From Prorocentrum cordatum (taxonomy: Eukaryota; Sar; Dinophyceae; Prorocentrales; Prorocentraceae): 22,500 nt of DNA. The notes below the pieces were generated by a model, which saw only the letters and a program-made list of their open reading frames with translations, did no database searches and was not told the DNA's origin. Shown here one piece after another: positions 6,000 through 15,117 of this stretch (the first letter of the stretch is position 1; each line of letters opens with the position of its first letter). The stretch lies in contig CAUYUJ010005007.1 in the NCBI GenBank assembly GCA_963575745.1, positions 1 through 22,500 on the forward strand, written 5' to 3'. The position numbers and the translations under genes were made by a program.

Positions 6000-6150
6000 T
6001 TAAGTCGGGCCTGTCCCTCTACAGGGGGGGATTTTCAAACATAGTGAAAAAATAGTCTGGATGTAATGTTTCGATTTTTTGGGGTGGGGCATTGTTGGGG
6101 TATCGTTTTTTCGCCCAAAACCGCCTGCATGGGGGACACACCCGACCTAA
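6000..6150. mobile_element. TIR-2 element, copy 2 (151 bp) with 8-bp target duplication
   Basis: The ends are TTAAGTCGGGCCTGTCCCTC and, on the complement of the right end, TTAGGTCGGGTGTGTCCCCC. They are bracketed by the perfect direct repeat CTCTAGTT (5992-5999 and 6151-6158). Eight-base duplications fit hAT-like or related cut-and-paste transposons. The interior is AT-rich and non-coding. It shares TIRs and a little internal sequence (an ATTTxCAAACAT-like block) with copy 1 at 637-752. Confidence 0.9.
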
Positions 6151-6156
6151 CTCTAG

Positions 6157-6300
6157 TTGTTGTCGTCGTCGTCTTAGGCGTCGTCGTCTCTGACGTCGTT
6201 GGCGTTTTCGGCGTTGTCGGTGTGGTCGTTGCGGTCGTCTTCGTCCGCCTCGTCGGCGTCGTCATCGTCGCCATCGGCGTCGTCACCGCCGTAAGCGCCA
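6157..6300 (+). repeat. Degenerate GTC/GTT-rich repeat
   Basis: Imperfect GTC, GTT and GGC triplets giving poly-Val-like plus frames and poly-Asp/Thr minus frames. No gene. Confidence 0.8.
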
Positions 6301-6315
6301 AGCAGGTGGAACCAG

Positions 6316-6476
6316 GGAGGAGGAGGAGGAGGAGGAGGAGGAGGAGGAGGAGGAGGAGGAGCAGCAGGAGCAGCAGGAGCAGGAGCAAGAGCAGGAGCAG
6401 GAGCAGGAGCAGGAGCAGAAGCAGGAGGATGACGACGAGGACGAGGACAAGGAGGAGGAAGAGGAGGATGAAGAGG
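6316..6476 (+). repeat. (GGA)n grading into (GCAGGA)n and (GACGAG)n
   Basis: About 15 perfect GGA units, then AGCAGG hexamers, then GAC/GAG triplets. All six frames are low-complexity. Confidence 0.95.
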
Positions 6477-6611
6477 GCCTTTCTGGCCCCAGGCCCCCGA
6501 CAAGGAAAACAACCGCGACTACAACATCAACCGCCACTTGTTGGAACGTCTCGACTCGGCAGCCGACGACTCCGATTCGGTGTTCGGGGGCTCCGGAAAC
6601 TTCGTGCGGTT

Positions 6612-7925
6612 TGGGCAACTACAGCCACGACCAGAGCTACCAGGGTCACCACACGACCTGTGCTACGAGTGCCACAGGTTAAACCACGAGGGCCACCAGC
6701 ACGGCTACGAGGACGACAGCCTGAGCTACGGGAGCCACTGTCAGAGCTACCCAGGCCAGCAGATAAGCTACCAGACCTTCCATCAGCTCCTACGGGGCCC
6801 ACCAGCTGAACTACGAGGGCGTCCTGCTGAGCCACGGGAGACACCAAGAAGGGTACCAGGGCCACCTGCTAAGCTCCAGAAGCAACCAGCAGAGCTACAA
6901 GGGCAACCAGCCCAGCCGTGAGGGCCAAAAGCTCAAGTACGAGGGCCGCAAAAAGGGCCCCGAGGGCCACAACCTGAGCTACGGGAGCCACGGGCGAAGC
7001 TTCCAAGGCCACCTGCTGAATTACCGGAACTTCCCGCAGACCTACGAGGGCCACCGGCTGAATTACGAGGGCCAAAGGCACACCTACGAGGGCCACACAC
7101 GTTCACGAGGACCTCCGGCTGAGCCACAGGATGCAACAGGAGAGGTCCAACGTCCACTTGCTGAGCTACGAGAGCCACAAGCAGAGCTACAAGGGCAACT
7201 CGCTCAACCACGATGGCCACAGGCTGAACTACGAGGACCACGCTCAGGGCAACGAGGACCACAACCTGCCCTATGGGAGACACTGGCAGAGCTTCCTGGG
7301 CCACCTGCTGATCGACTAGAGCTTGCAACAGACCTACGAGGGCCACCAACGAACTACGAAGTGCCACAAGCACGGCCTCGAGGGCTACGACCACCGACAG
7401 GCGCAGGGCTTCAGCCTTGGCTACGAGGGCAACATGCTGAGCTACGGGAGCAGCCAGCTGGGCCACCCGAGCTGCCAGGGCCACGAGCTTAGATACGAGG
7501 GCCACAAGACAAAAAGACGAGAGCCTCCTGCGGAGCTACCAGAGAGACAAGCTGAACTGATGCGACCTGGAGCAGAACGGCGTGAACCACCAGCTCAGCT
7601 TCGGGGACCAATCGCGCAGCTACGAGGTCCACAACCTGAACTACGCCGTCTGCAAGCAGAACTACAAGAGCCTCTTGCTGAGCTACCAGGGCAATAACGA
7701 GCCAAACTGAGCTGTCAACCAGCCGGGCTTCAAGCTGCTCTACAAGGGCCGCAAGCAGAGCTACGAGAGACACCAGACGTCATACCAGGGCCACTTGCCG
7801 TTTTTACAAATCCCAGCAGCAAAGCTACAAGTGACACCAGCTGAGCTGCGACCCCCACGCGTTGAGCTACGGGAGCCACCTGCAGGGCTACGGGGACCAG
7901 CAGCAGAGCTACCAGGGAAAATCTC
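6612..7925 (+). repeat. Decayed 21-bp minisatellite (~60 units)
   Basis: A 21-base unit close to TACGAGGGCCACCAGCTGAG followed by C repeats for about 1.3 kb with many substitutions and small indels. On the plus strand the unit reads YEGHQLS or RGPPAEL depending on frame, and on the minus strand ALVALVAQ-like or GGPRSA-like. These phases interchange within single open frames. For example, 7131-7319 stays in the YEGHQLS phase, while others switch phase at indels. Stops and phase changes recur every 200-500 bases. It could be a minisatellite or a broken gene for a Tyr/His/Gln heptad-repeat protein. I favour a non-coding minisatellite, since no splice-bounded frame covers the array. Confidence 0.8.
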
Positions 7926-8391
7926 TGCACCACGCGGTCCACGCGACAAATACCAAAGCCCACTGAGGACCTGGACTAACAGACAGCCGGCCGCCATCGG
8001 TAAGGCAGCACAGGGCAGGCTCGGCAAGACGCACCGCGAAATGTCAGTCACAGCCAGTTCGAACGCAAAAGTTATGGCGAAGCCTGCTTGAAGCCAGAGA
8101 AGATAACGAACATCTGGCTTACATATAGGGGATACAGGTACTTTATTCGACACAAGATACTACGTCTGCTTCATTCAGCGCTGTGCCTCCACATCCTCGA
8201 GCGATCCGGCCGATCCTCCTCTCCCCTCCCCTCCCTCTTGGGCCTCAGGCTGTATTCGTGCGCGTTGGTGGCCTGCCCTTCCTTCCCCCCCCCCACCCAG
8301 CAAGGGCGGGCCCGCCCTGGGCCCGGCCGCGCCCGCGGGAGTCGGGCGCGGGGCGTGCCTCGCGGTTGACGCCCGACGACGCTGCGCAAGT
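7926..8391. other. No gene recognised
   Basis: Moderately GC-rich, non-repetitive sequence, then a CCTCCCC-rich stretch (8218-8240). No coding frame with convincing boundaries is seen on either strand. Confidence 0.5.
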
Positions 8392-8600
8392 ATGGAGGAG
8401 GAGGACGACGACGGCAACGAGGATATGGAAGAGGAAGAGGAGGAAGTGACCGCGCCGTTACGACTCCAAGGCCCAGAAAAAAAGGAGGAGGAGGAGGAAG
8501 AGGATGAGGACGATGATGATGATGATGATGATGAGGAGGAGGAGGCGGAGGAGGAGGAGGAAGAGGAGGAGGAGGAAAGGAGGAGAGGAGACATCGAAGG
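8392..8600 (+). repeat. GAG/GAC/GAT acidic-codon microsatellite
   Basis: GGA, GAC and (GAT)n runs that on the plus strand read as Glu/Asp after an ATG at 8392. The 76-codon acidic frame ends at 8622. It could be the disordered end of a protein, but composition alone explains the open frame. Confidence 0.85.
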
Positions 8601-9000
8601 TGTAAGAAGACGAGAGGCGTGAGGAGGAGTGTTTCGAGATGGCGGCGTGGAGGGCCGAGAAGTAAACGAGAACGAAAAAGACAACGATGATGTGAAGGAG
8701 GAGCAACGATGACGCGCCTACGGCCTTCCGCGTCCGAAGGTGCTCCAGTCTATTTGCGAGTGCTGGCGGCGCTTGCTCGACAACGCAGTGGCCGCGCGGC
8801 GCGGCCAGCCTGCCCGTGCTGCGGTGAGCCCGCGCGGGCGTCGTGGTGCCGTCGTCGCCCTCGTCGTCGGAAAGGGTGGTGTGAGGAACCGCAGACCGGG
8901 ACGGGGAAGGGGAGGGGCGGGGTTCTGCCCCCTTGTGAACGGGCACGCGCTCTGGGCACTTGCTGGGAGGCCACGCGCGAACCCTAGCGAACCACCCCAC
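8458..9000 (-). CDS. Candidate minus-strand membrane protein fragment (weak)
   Basis: A 180-codon frame. Its middle (about 8640-8900) has natural composition and G/C third positions: motifs TTLSDDEGDDGTTTPARAH and QAPPALANRLEHLRTRK, then a hydrophobic run LLLLHIIVVFFVLVYFSAL that could span a membrane. The C-terminal part is poly-Leu and poly-Ile from the GAG/GAT microsatellite, and the N-terminal part overlaps a foldback element. The two ends are therefore doubtful. Plus-strand frames over the same bases (a possible exon 8740-8823 with donor GCG|GTGAGC) are an alternative. Unrecognised; at most an exon. Confidence 0.3.
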   Translation of the reverse strand: MGWFARVRAWPPSKCPERVPVHKGAEPRPSPSPSRSAVPHTTLSDDEGDDGTTTPARAHRSTGRLAAPRGHCVVEQAPPALANRLEHLRTRKAVGASSLLLLHIIVVFFVLVYFSALHAAISKHSSSRLSSSYTFDVSSPPFLLLLFLLLLRLLLLIIIIIIIVLILFLLLLLFFWALES

Positions 9001-9137
9001 GATTTCTAAGGGGGGAGGTGGGGTTCACCTCTCTCGGGAGGTCCCGAATGAAGTAAGCCCCACCTCCCCCGTTTAAAATTCGTGGGATGGTCGGTTGGGG
9101 TTCGCATGTGGCCTCCGACTTGCCCCACTGCCAGAGC
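8949..9137. mobile_element. Foldback element, 189 bp, ~75-80 bp arms
   Basis: The left arm contains GCTCTGG, GGGAGGCCACGCGCGAACCC, ACCCCACGATTTCTAA and GGGGGAGGTGGGG. The right arm carries their complements in reverse order (CCCCACCTCCCCCG, TTAAAATTCGTGGGAT, GGGTTCGCATGTGGCCTCC, CCAGAGC) with scattered mismatches. A transcript would fold into one long hairpin with a loop of roughly 20-30 bases near 9032-9055. No target duplication was identified. Confidence 0.75.
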
Positions 9138-9269
9138 AACCCTAGTTACTTGGGACGGAGCCACGCATGCACTTTGCCCGGGATGTCGGCGTTACGGTGT
9201 GCAAGACCAGGCCAGGAGGAGGTGGAGGAAGGAGGGGGGAGAAAAGTACGAGGGGAGGAGGATGAAGTG

Positions 9270-9500
9270 GCATTATGAACTGCAACATAAACTGGAGTGG
9301 GAACGGCAATAGGAGCCGCTATCGGCGATGCAGTCGGAGGTTCTAGCAGGAATTCTTGCACGAGCTGTAGCAAAAGGGGTCCTAGTAGGAATTCTGGCAA
9401 GAATTGCAGTAAGAGGGCATAATGGTGCGCAGCGCGAGCTGCACCGGTAGGTGTAGTGTGGGCCGCAATTGGAGCTGTCATGCGCGCTGCAGTATGAATT
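9270..9500 (+). repeat. Degenerate GGA-nnn-GCA-rna periodic sequence
   Basis: Recurrent blocks such as GGAATTCTTGCACGAGCTGT and GGAATTCTGGCAAGAATTGC at about 51-base spacing. Frames read Ala/Gly/Val/Ile-rich (GILARAVAKGVLVGILARIA) but shift repeatedly. A similar Ala/Gly/Val texture recurs at 19085-19185. Function unknown; it may be an old minisatellite. Confidence 0.45.
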
Positions 9501-9599
9501 TGGGATTGTACTTGGATTGATCATGGGATCTGACACGTGGGTTGCGAGAGTGATTGCCATTATTCGCAGGAGGCTAACTGTTGGCCAACGACGGCCCCG

Positions 9600-9800
9600 A
9601 ACCTTGTGTTATACGTGATGCAATATTTCCGGTGAGCGCTATGTGGTGCAAGAGGTGTGGTGCCGCGTGCGTGCGTGGTGCAATATACAATCGACGGGGT
9701 GCAACCTACATGTTGCATTATACGTTGTGCAATCTATAGGTGGTGCCATATCTGTTGAGTCTTGTCGTGTAAGCAATGTGGTGCAAGCCAGGTAGTCTAA
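9600..9800 (+). repeat. GTGGTGCAA-type degenerate repeat, block 1
   Basis: The words GTGGTGCAA, GTTGTGCAA, GTGGTGCCA and TGTTGCA recur at irregular 12-20 base spacing. The phrase TTGTCGTGTAAGCAATGTGG has a close match in block 2. No reading frame is kept. Confidence 0.6.
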
Positions 9801-10699
9801 CCTGCGTTGACGGGCAATCTTTGTGGCGCAACTAATAGTGACGAACATGGAATTGTCAATTCCAGCGTTCGCTCAATCATCCCACCCTTTCCACCCACAA
9901 TTTGGTTCGCAAAACCTATATGGCGGCATTGCGATGAACGGTTGATGCTGGCTGGCGCATCGCTGCGGCGGCGCCAGCGCGCGCAGGCTCGCGCGCAGAG
10001 CGGGCAGCTAGGCTGGCGCGACCGACGGCAACGATGATGGTGGTAGCGATGATGGTGACGATGGCGACGATTACGACGGCAAGGCAGATCACGGCGCCGA
10101 TGCTCGTCACGCCGATGACGATGAAGAGATCCACGGGTCGGCGGTGCATAGCTTTGGGGGATTTCGGCAGCATGCATGCGCGCGGCTGGCGCGGGCAAGT
10201 GGCTCGCATCATGGTGGTATTTGACAGGGGTCGTGCCCCCGCCCCCCCTCCCCAGCCAGCGCGCAAAAGCGCTCGAATGATTTCGACACGCGTGCGCGAG
10301 AGGCGCGCGCGAGGGGCCCGTGATGAAAATTGAATTGTTGTTCTCAGAAGCGCTCGCAATAGCACGCGCATGTTTTAGCCATGTGGCAGATCTTGTGGAT
10401 GTACCATGTGTTCAGGAAACTCGATCGTGAAACCCTTACGGTGCCCCACGTTTGACGCGCGCGACGATGTTGATCAATGTTTTGGGGAACGGACGATGTT
10501 GGATACACGAGTGTGCGCGCACGGATTTGTGTCGATAGAGATGGGGGGCGATAGCGGCTTTCTTGGGTTGGTATTACGTCTCTGTTGAAGCGAGCGATGG
10601 ATCACACTCAAATGTAAATTGTCATGTCTTCGGGCAAACCGATCAACCCGCGGGGGGTGGTACAGTCCACTTCGTTTGAAGGAGATTACACATTTCGTT
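9801..10699. other. No gene recognised
   Basis: Non-repetitive sequence of lower GC apart from a short imperfect GATGGTGAC stretch near 10033-10130. No exon-like frame with splice boundaries is seen. Confidence 0.5.
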
Positions 10700-10912
10700 C
10701 GAAGGAGAGATATTCGGTGCAATGCATGTGGTGCAACCATGTGTTGCAAGTTGTGTCGTGTGAGCAACGTGGTGCCACGTATGCGGTGCACTATCTGTGG
10801 TGTGAGTTAGGATCTGCGAACTATGCGGTGTAAGGTACGTGGTGGCACATATGATGTACGAGCTGCGTGGTGCAATACATGTGTGCACGCTACGTGGTGC
10901 AATCCATGCCCC
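10700..10912 (+). repeat. GTGGTGCAA-type degenerate repeat, block 2
   Basis: The same word family as block 1 (GTGGTGCAACCATGTGTTGC, TGTGTCGTGTGAGCAACGTG, CGTGGTGCAATACATG). The two blocks are about 0.9 kb apart and in the same orientation, so they are probably remnants of one dispersed repeat. Confidence 0.6.
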
Positions 10913-11105
10913 CTTGCTTGTTCGTCAAGCATGCCACCAGAATCCTAAGCTCAATGTGGAACACATGACCAGATGAGGTCAAGCTCGAGGCAATATGCAC
11001 GGTGCAAGCAAGCAAACACCAACGCAAACAAGTGTGCAATGCAATGCCCTTGTTCCCAACCATCCTGTGGTGTTGGGCCCTCGTTTTGAAGAGACAGCGC
11101 CCCGC

Positions 11106-11160
11106 GTCTCTCCTCCTTCTCTTCCTCTCCTCCTCCCCCTCCTCCCTCCTCCCCCTCCTT
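11106..11160 (+). repeat. CTCCTCC polypyrimidine tract
   Basis: A pure pyrimidine run just before the 89-bp tandem array. No gene lies between 10913 and 11190. Confidence 0.85.
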
Positions 11161-11189
11161 GCCTCTGCCCTCCGCATGTCTCTCTGTCA

Positions 11190-12640
11190 GCACACCCCTC
11201 ACACGCTTAGTGGCCCCATAGGGATCTCCACCTAAGGTCCCAGTGGCGCAGTTCGCATGACATCCCCGTACGCTCGTGGCACACCCTCACACGTTTCGTG
11301 GCCCCGTAGGGGCCTCCACCTCAGGTCCCAGCGGCGCAGCTCGCATGGCGGATTCGCCTCATTTTTGGCACACCCCTCACACGCTTCGTGGCCCCATAGG
11401 GCGCTCCACCTATGGTCCCAGTGGCGCAGCTCGCATGGCGGCCCCGCCCCATTTTGGAACATCCGTCACACGCTTTGTGGCCCCATGTGGAGCTCCACCG
11501 AAGGTCCCACTGGCGGAACTCGCATGGCGGCCTCGCGCCGTTTTGTCACACTTTTCGCACGTTTAGTGGCCCCATAGGGAGCTCCACCTAAGGTCCCAGC
11601 GGCGCAGTTCGCATGGCGCCACCGCCCCATTTTGGCACACCCCTCATACGTTTCGTGGCCCCATAGGGAGCTCCACCGAAAGTCCCACTGGCGCAGTTCG
11701 CATTGCATTCCCGCCCCATTCTGGCACACCCTCACACGCTTGGTCCCAGTGGCGCAGGTCGCATGGCGGCCCCGCCCCATTTTGGTAGACCTCTCACACG
11801 CTTCGTGGCCCCATAGGGAGCTCCACCTAAGGTCCGAATGGCGCAGTTCGCATGACATCCCCGTCCAATTTTGGCACGTCCCTCACACGTTTCGTGGCCC
11901 CATAGGAGCCTCCACCTAAGATCCCAGTGGCGCAGCTCGCATGGCGGACCCGCCCCATGTTTGGCATGCTCCTCACACGTTTCGTGGCCCCATAGGGAGC
12001 TCCACCTATGGTCCCAGATGCGCAGCACGCATGGCGGCCCTGCCCCATTTTGGCACACCCGTCACACGTTTTGTGGCCCCATGGGGAGCTCCACCGAAGG
12101 TCCCACTGGCGGTGGCCCCATTGGGAGCTCCACCTAAGGTCCCAGTGGCGCAGCTCGCATGGCGCCACCGCCCCAGTTTGGCACACCCTCACACATTTCG
12201 TGGCCCCACAGGGCCATAGGGAGCTCCACCTAAGGTACCAGTGGCGCAGTTCGCATGGCGGCCTCGCCCCATTTCGGCACATCCCTCACACGCTTCGTGG
12301 CCCCATAGGGAGCCCCACCTAAGGTCCCAGCGGCGCAGCTCGCATGGCGGCCTCGCGCCGTTTTGTCACACTTTTCGCACGTTTAGTGACCCCATAGGGA
12401 TCTCCACCTAAGGTCCCAGCGGCGCAGCTGGCATGGCGGCCCCGCCCCATTCTGGCATACCCTTGGCCCCATTGGGAGCTCCACCTATGGTCCCAGTGGC
12501 GCAGCTCGCATGGCGGCCCCGCCGTATTTTGGCATACCCCCTCACACGTTTCGTGGCCCCACAGGGCCATAGGGAGCTCCACCTAAGGTCCCAGTGGCGC
12601 AGTTAGCACGGCGGCCCAGTGGCGGAGCCCGCATGGCGGC
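11190..12640 (+). repeat. 89-bp tandem array (~17 units) with higher-order structure
   Basis: A unit of 88-90 bases contains TCGTGGCCCCATAGGGAGCT, CCACCTAAGGTCCCAGTGGC, GCAGCTCGCATGGCGGCCCC and CATTTTGGCACACCCCTCAC. The TGGCCCC landmark occurs at 11211, 11299, 11389, 11478, 11567, 11656, 11806, 11895, 11985, 12073, 12113, 12201, 12298, 12387, 12474 and 12553, with some partial units. Variants recur at a distance. A unit with TTTTGTCACACTTTTCGCAC appears near 11530 and again 820 bases later, and an insertion ACAGGGCCATAGGG appears in the units at 12201 and 12553. Frames through it are by-products. It ends about 60 bases before the exon at 12704. Confidence 0.95.
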
Positions 12641-12703
12641 AAATTTTAATATTTGGCGGTTTTTCGTCGTCTTCGGCGCATGGAGGCCGCTTTCGGGCCC
12701 CAG

Positions 12704-12959
12704 GCGGGATCCTGGACTGCGGCCGCCACGAGGTCGGGAACGGCAAGACGGAGGACGACGACTGGTCGCTGGAGCTGTACGCGCTGCTCTCGCGCGCCAC
12801 GCGCCACGAGGATCTCCTGCTCACGCGGGCGCCGCGCATCGAGTTCTTCCTGGCAGGGTTGCCGGAGGGCTTGCGGAAGCATCTGGAGCAGTTTGCGGCG
12901 CGCGCGAAACGGCACAGAAGGGAGGCGACGGCCCTCTCAGTTAATCCGCGAGGCTTGAC
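12704..12959 (+). CDS. Internal exon of an unrecognised soluble protein
   Basis: This is one of the best coding segments of the window. After the acceptor GGCCCCAG|GC, an 85-codon frame reads motifs such as ILDCGRHEVGNGKTEDDDWS, LELYALLSRATRHEDLLLTR, APRIEFFLAGLPEGLRKHLE and QFAARAKRHRREATALSV, with G/C-ending codons throughout and a balanced, helix-rich composition. It ends at the donor TTGAC|GTGAGG (12959/12960). The TGA overlapping the donor is a stop only if the donor is unused. I do not recognise the family. The 89-bp array would lie in the upstream intron. The other exons are not identifiable here. Confidence 0.65.
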
Positions 12960-13019
12960 GTGAGGAGCGGCTCGCCCTAGCCTCTCCGTCTCTCGACGGT
13001 CTGATTGTTTGGCCTCGCG

Positions 13020-13270
13020 CCGCGGGCGACCCGCGCGCGTCGCTGGAACCCTCTCGGGGCGACCAGCGCGCGTCGCGGGAATTCCGCGCTGCGCTCTGCC
13101 CAGAGACTCGCTCGCCCCCGTCGTCGCTCTGCACGGCAGCCGCAGCCTTGCCCGCTATCGGCCAGCCAGCCAGCTAGCTCTCTCTGCCCCGCGCAGTGGA
13201 CGACCCGCGCGCGTCGCCGGGGCCCCTTCGGGGCGACCGGCGCGCGTCGCTGGGACTCCGCGCGGCGCCG
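13020..13270 (+). repeat. Two blocks of a ~33-bp GC-rich repeat
   Basis: A unit similar to GGCGACCCGCGCGCGTCGCT plus GGRACYCC occurs as a pair at 13026-13092 and again at 13199-13265, separated by about 107 unrelated bases. The arrangement looks like a duplicated pair. Not coding. Confidence 0.65.
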
Positions 13271-14876
13271 CGCCCGCAGCCGTGGACATCGGCGCGCACG
13301 GGCAAAGGGGCAGAACAAGAAAGGGAAGGAAGCGAGACGATTCTCGCGAGGAGCGCGCCGACATGAGCGTCGACGTTCATGGGCGTAGACTGATTCGCGC
13401 GCAGACCCATTCACAGTCAGATTCGCCCGCGCTCTGGCACGCCCGTTCCCAGTCTCTCGCACGCAGACCGACCGTCCCCTTTCGGATTGTGGACCCCGCC
13501 ACGCATTTCGGCGCGCCCCCTCGCGCGGTGCGTGGCGCCATAGGGGGCGCGAGCGAGGGTGATACTCACAATTCCGGCATTTACAACTGCATATGGTTGG
13601 GTCCTTCGCCAGGTTAATTGTTAGTCGTCGCTGGCGTTTTCGGAATAAACCAGTTGACCCCCCCTGCGAAGCCCAGCTTTCTGAGCCCGATGCCGAACAC
13701 GGAAGCACAGCTAAAAACGTGGCGCCCCGCCGTGCGTTCACGGAGTAAGAATTTTACAGTACGCCTAAGTCGCCTTACTCGTAGATGTTGGGCCATCGTT
13801 GCCATCGTCATAATGCCCATCATGCCCACCGGTATCGCTGCATCGCCACCATGATCAAGCGTTCGCATGGAAGGTCCGCAACCGCCCCAATTGCCGCCGG
13901 CGCCTGCTTGGCGCCGAAACTCGCGCTGGAACCCGCAGCCTGTTCCCATATGCCGACCGCCATGCGCCAGAAGGCCGAGCATAGCGATCCAGCCTCGGCC
14001 CGACAAGGAATTTCGTAGGTTTGCCTTTGTCTTCGCGTTGATCCCTCAGGGCCATGAGAGAGCGCAAATGTGGATAGGTCGTGCGACACGCGCGGCGCGC
14101 ATGTCGTCACTGTTGCGCATGTTGAACGGCTGCCGTGCGCGGGCAGTGGACGCGTGCGCAACAGCGGGGGACACGGTGCGTTTGCGGCACGCAGCGCTAC
14201 TCTCCATTATTTCGCCCAGCTCCTTAAACGAGCAGAAGGACCATCGAAGTGCAAACACTTCGTTGGAAAGCCATAACAGTCCTTAAGCAAACGCAGTTCG
14301 GCACGCGCGGTTGGGCGCGCCGTGGCGCGCGCGAGCGCTGCGGTGCGCAAGGCCGCAAAGAGAAAACCGCAAACCTCATCATTTCCCGTGGCCTCCGCAA
14401 CCCCGCGATCTCGCCGCAGCGCGGCGGGAGCACGCGGTCGAATTCCTGCCCGCCCGCTCGGTGCTGGAAGGCCCATGGCCGCCCATTGTTGGACTCAGGG
14501 CCAGTCGATGGCCCAGTTTGTGATCGCAGAGACCGAGGCCAGGATCGGCGTTCCCAGCGCGCGGTTCCCCTGGCGGCGCCGGCGGGCCCTGGGCGCAAAC
14601 ACTGCCGCGGCGGCAGCCGGCCGCCGTCGCGCGCGCGCAGCGTGCGCGTGCGCGCGGGGCCATCCGAATTTTGTATCCAGAGGCTCTCCGCAAGACCATC
14701 GCGCGCCGCTTGCGCGCGTAGTGGCACCCTGTCCCAGACGACCTGAAGCGGCGATGGGGAGTTCTGCGGCGCCAACTGGCTTGTCCAGCGCCTGGGACGT
14801 GCTGGGCAGCCCGCTGAACGCTCGCGGGAGGGTGGCCGCCGTCGCACTGGGTGCACGTCGGCTGGCGCCGGTTGTT
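13271..14876. other. No gene called
   Basis: Several frames on both strands are open over 60-140 codons, but none has both coding composition and splice boundaries. The plus-strand stretch at 13867-14060 (motif PQPPQLPPAPAWRRNSRWNP) and the minus-strand stretch at 14500-14850 (motif GLPSTSQALDKPVGAAELP) are the most protein-like. I recognise neither. Confidence 0.4.
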
Positions 14877-15030
14877 CTCCTGCTCCTCCTCTTCCTCCTC
14901 CTCCTCCGCCTCCTCCTCCTCGTCCTCCTCCTCGTGCTCCTCCTCCTCTTCCTCCTCCTCCTCCTCCTCCTCCTCCTCCTCCTCCTCCTCCTCCTCCTGT
15001 GCTCCACATCCTCCTCCTCCTCTTCCTCCT
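14877..15030 (+). repeat. (TCC)n microsatellite
   Basis: TCC/CTC triplets with CGC, TTC and GTC interruptions, then a long perfect CTC run. Poly-Ser, poly-Leu and poly-Pro frames through it are artefacts. Confidence 0.95.
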
Positions 15031-15117
15031 AGCTGTTCTGCGCTCAAGGATTGGGCGTTGCACGCGCCAACTTCAGAACATCACTGCGCATGCGGGCCAA
15101 GTCATTTCACCCCAGCA

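Noticed and set aside
11190-12640. Array read as a CRISPR
   Set aside because: The whole 89-bp unit repeats with gradual divergence. There is no constant-repeat/unique-spacer pattern, and the context is eukaryotic.
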